NCBI GenBank assembly: GCA_030626085.1
Contig: DAOUPQ010000026.1
Span: 1 to 14,405, forward strand
DNA: 14,405 nucleotides
DNA from: Flavobacteriia bacterium
GTDB taxonomy: Bacteria; Bacteroidota; Bacteroidia; Flavobacteriales; Flavobacteriaceae
Direction: 5' to 3'
A program made the position numbers and the translations under genes. The notes under the pieces were generated by a model. The model did not search any database. It was not told the origin of the DNA and saw only the letters and a list, made by a program, of their open reading frames with translations. How positions within the stretch are numbered: position 1 is the first letter of the stretch; each line of letters opens with the position of its first letter. Shown here one piece after another: positions 14,173 through 14,405 of the stretch.

Positions 14173-14405
14173 GATGAATTTAATACGTGGTAGCGTCCAT
14201 TAAATTTTTTTTAAAAATGATAAATGTATAACTTTGTTTCGTGCACGATTGTAAGTCGCTAGTTCCATGGTGCATAAAAGCCCGTGTGGTAGCATGATTG
14301 CAAATTGTCTTGAAAATATAATTGGTGAAGATTTGTTTGTCTCGAATCTATCCCGTATGTGAGAGTCTACAGCAACAAACAATTTGCCTTGCACATTTTT
14401 AATTA
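14173..14405. other. Right-end segment with no convincing gene
   Basis: The minus strand is open from a GTG at 14394 to a stop at 14200 (64 codons, ending ELATYNRARNKVIHLSF), but no domain, start signal or family is recognisable. Positions 14241-14400 are about 39% G+C against about 30% around it, and codons such as CGG, GAG, CTA and GCG are commoner than in the neighbouring genes. An 8-base palindrome CGTGCACG lies at 14240-14247, and GTGGTAGC occurs twice (near 14187 and 14286). It could be a piece of an interspersed repeat or a gene relic that continues beyond the window. I do not call it a gene. Confidence 0.35.

Noticed and set aside
14200..14394. Minus-strand 64-codon frame as a protein gene
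   Set aside because: It needs a GTG start, has no recognised domain, and its composition differs from true genes nearby; reported as an unexplained segment instead.
1..14405. CRISPR arrays, tRNA or rRNA genes, transposases, toxin-antitoxin pairs or defence genes
   Set aside because: I looked for regular direct repeats with spacers, cloverleaf-like segments and mobile or defence protein motifs on both strands and found none.

Overview
The window is about 30% G+C. Its genes, its promoter-like motifs (a -7 box resembling TANNTTTG) and its lack of Shine-Dalgarno sequences all point to a chromosomal segment of a flavobacterium (Bacteroidota, Flavobacteriia). Most of the gene content is ordinary housekeeping and cell-envelope genes. 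I see no rRNA, tRNA, CRISPR array, insertion sequence or prophage.

Layout. Positions 1-2255 (minus strand) hold a compact operon read right to left: an M23 peptidoglycan endopeptidase, a short MerR-type regulator, LemA, and a TPM-domain protein cut by the left edge. A 120-bp divergent promoter region with two inverted repeats separates it from a plus-strand run: alanyl-tRNA synthetase (alaS), a 58-residue four-cysteine protein seven bases downstream, a GSCFA-family hydrolase, and a lipoprotein of unknown function that ends at a bidirectional terminator. Positions 7174-7895 (minus) hold a small rhodanese and the remnant of an M20 amidohydrolase with a nonsense codon, a frame change and loss of nearly the whole middle of the gene. 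A plus-strand ArnT-like membrane glycosyltransferase (8040-9512) then converges on a PagL-like lipid A deacylase. Next, on the minus strand, come type III glutamine synthetase (glnN) with its own terminator and a well-formed promoter, and a CaCA-family cation antiporter. The last ~250 bases carry no convincing gene and are richer in G+C than their neighbours. The longest other gene-free gaps (6216-6415 and 7896-8039) are under 300 bases, and I see nothing firm in them.

How the genes work together. The left operon is a cell-envelope module (peptidoglycan cutting, membrane-anchored LemA/TPM proteins, a regulator). The convergent glycosyltransferase and deacylase both probably act on the outer membrane or on lipid A. 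glnN is the ammonium-assimilation gene and carries repeated AGGGTAT elements just upstream of its promoter.

Best leads. (1) A 24-base, very GC-rich, palindrome-centred segment lies in frame inside the conserved motif-2 region of alaS and adds about seven residues (2670-2693). (2) A palindrome plus a third half-site, 53 bp away, lies upstream of glnN. I did not find a clear new multi-gene system in this window.
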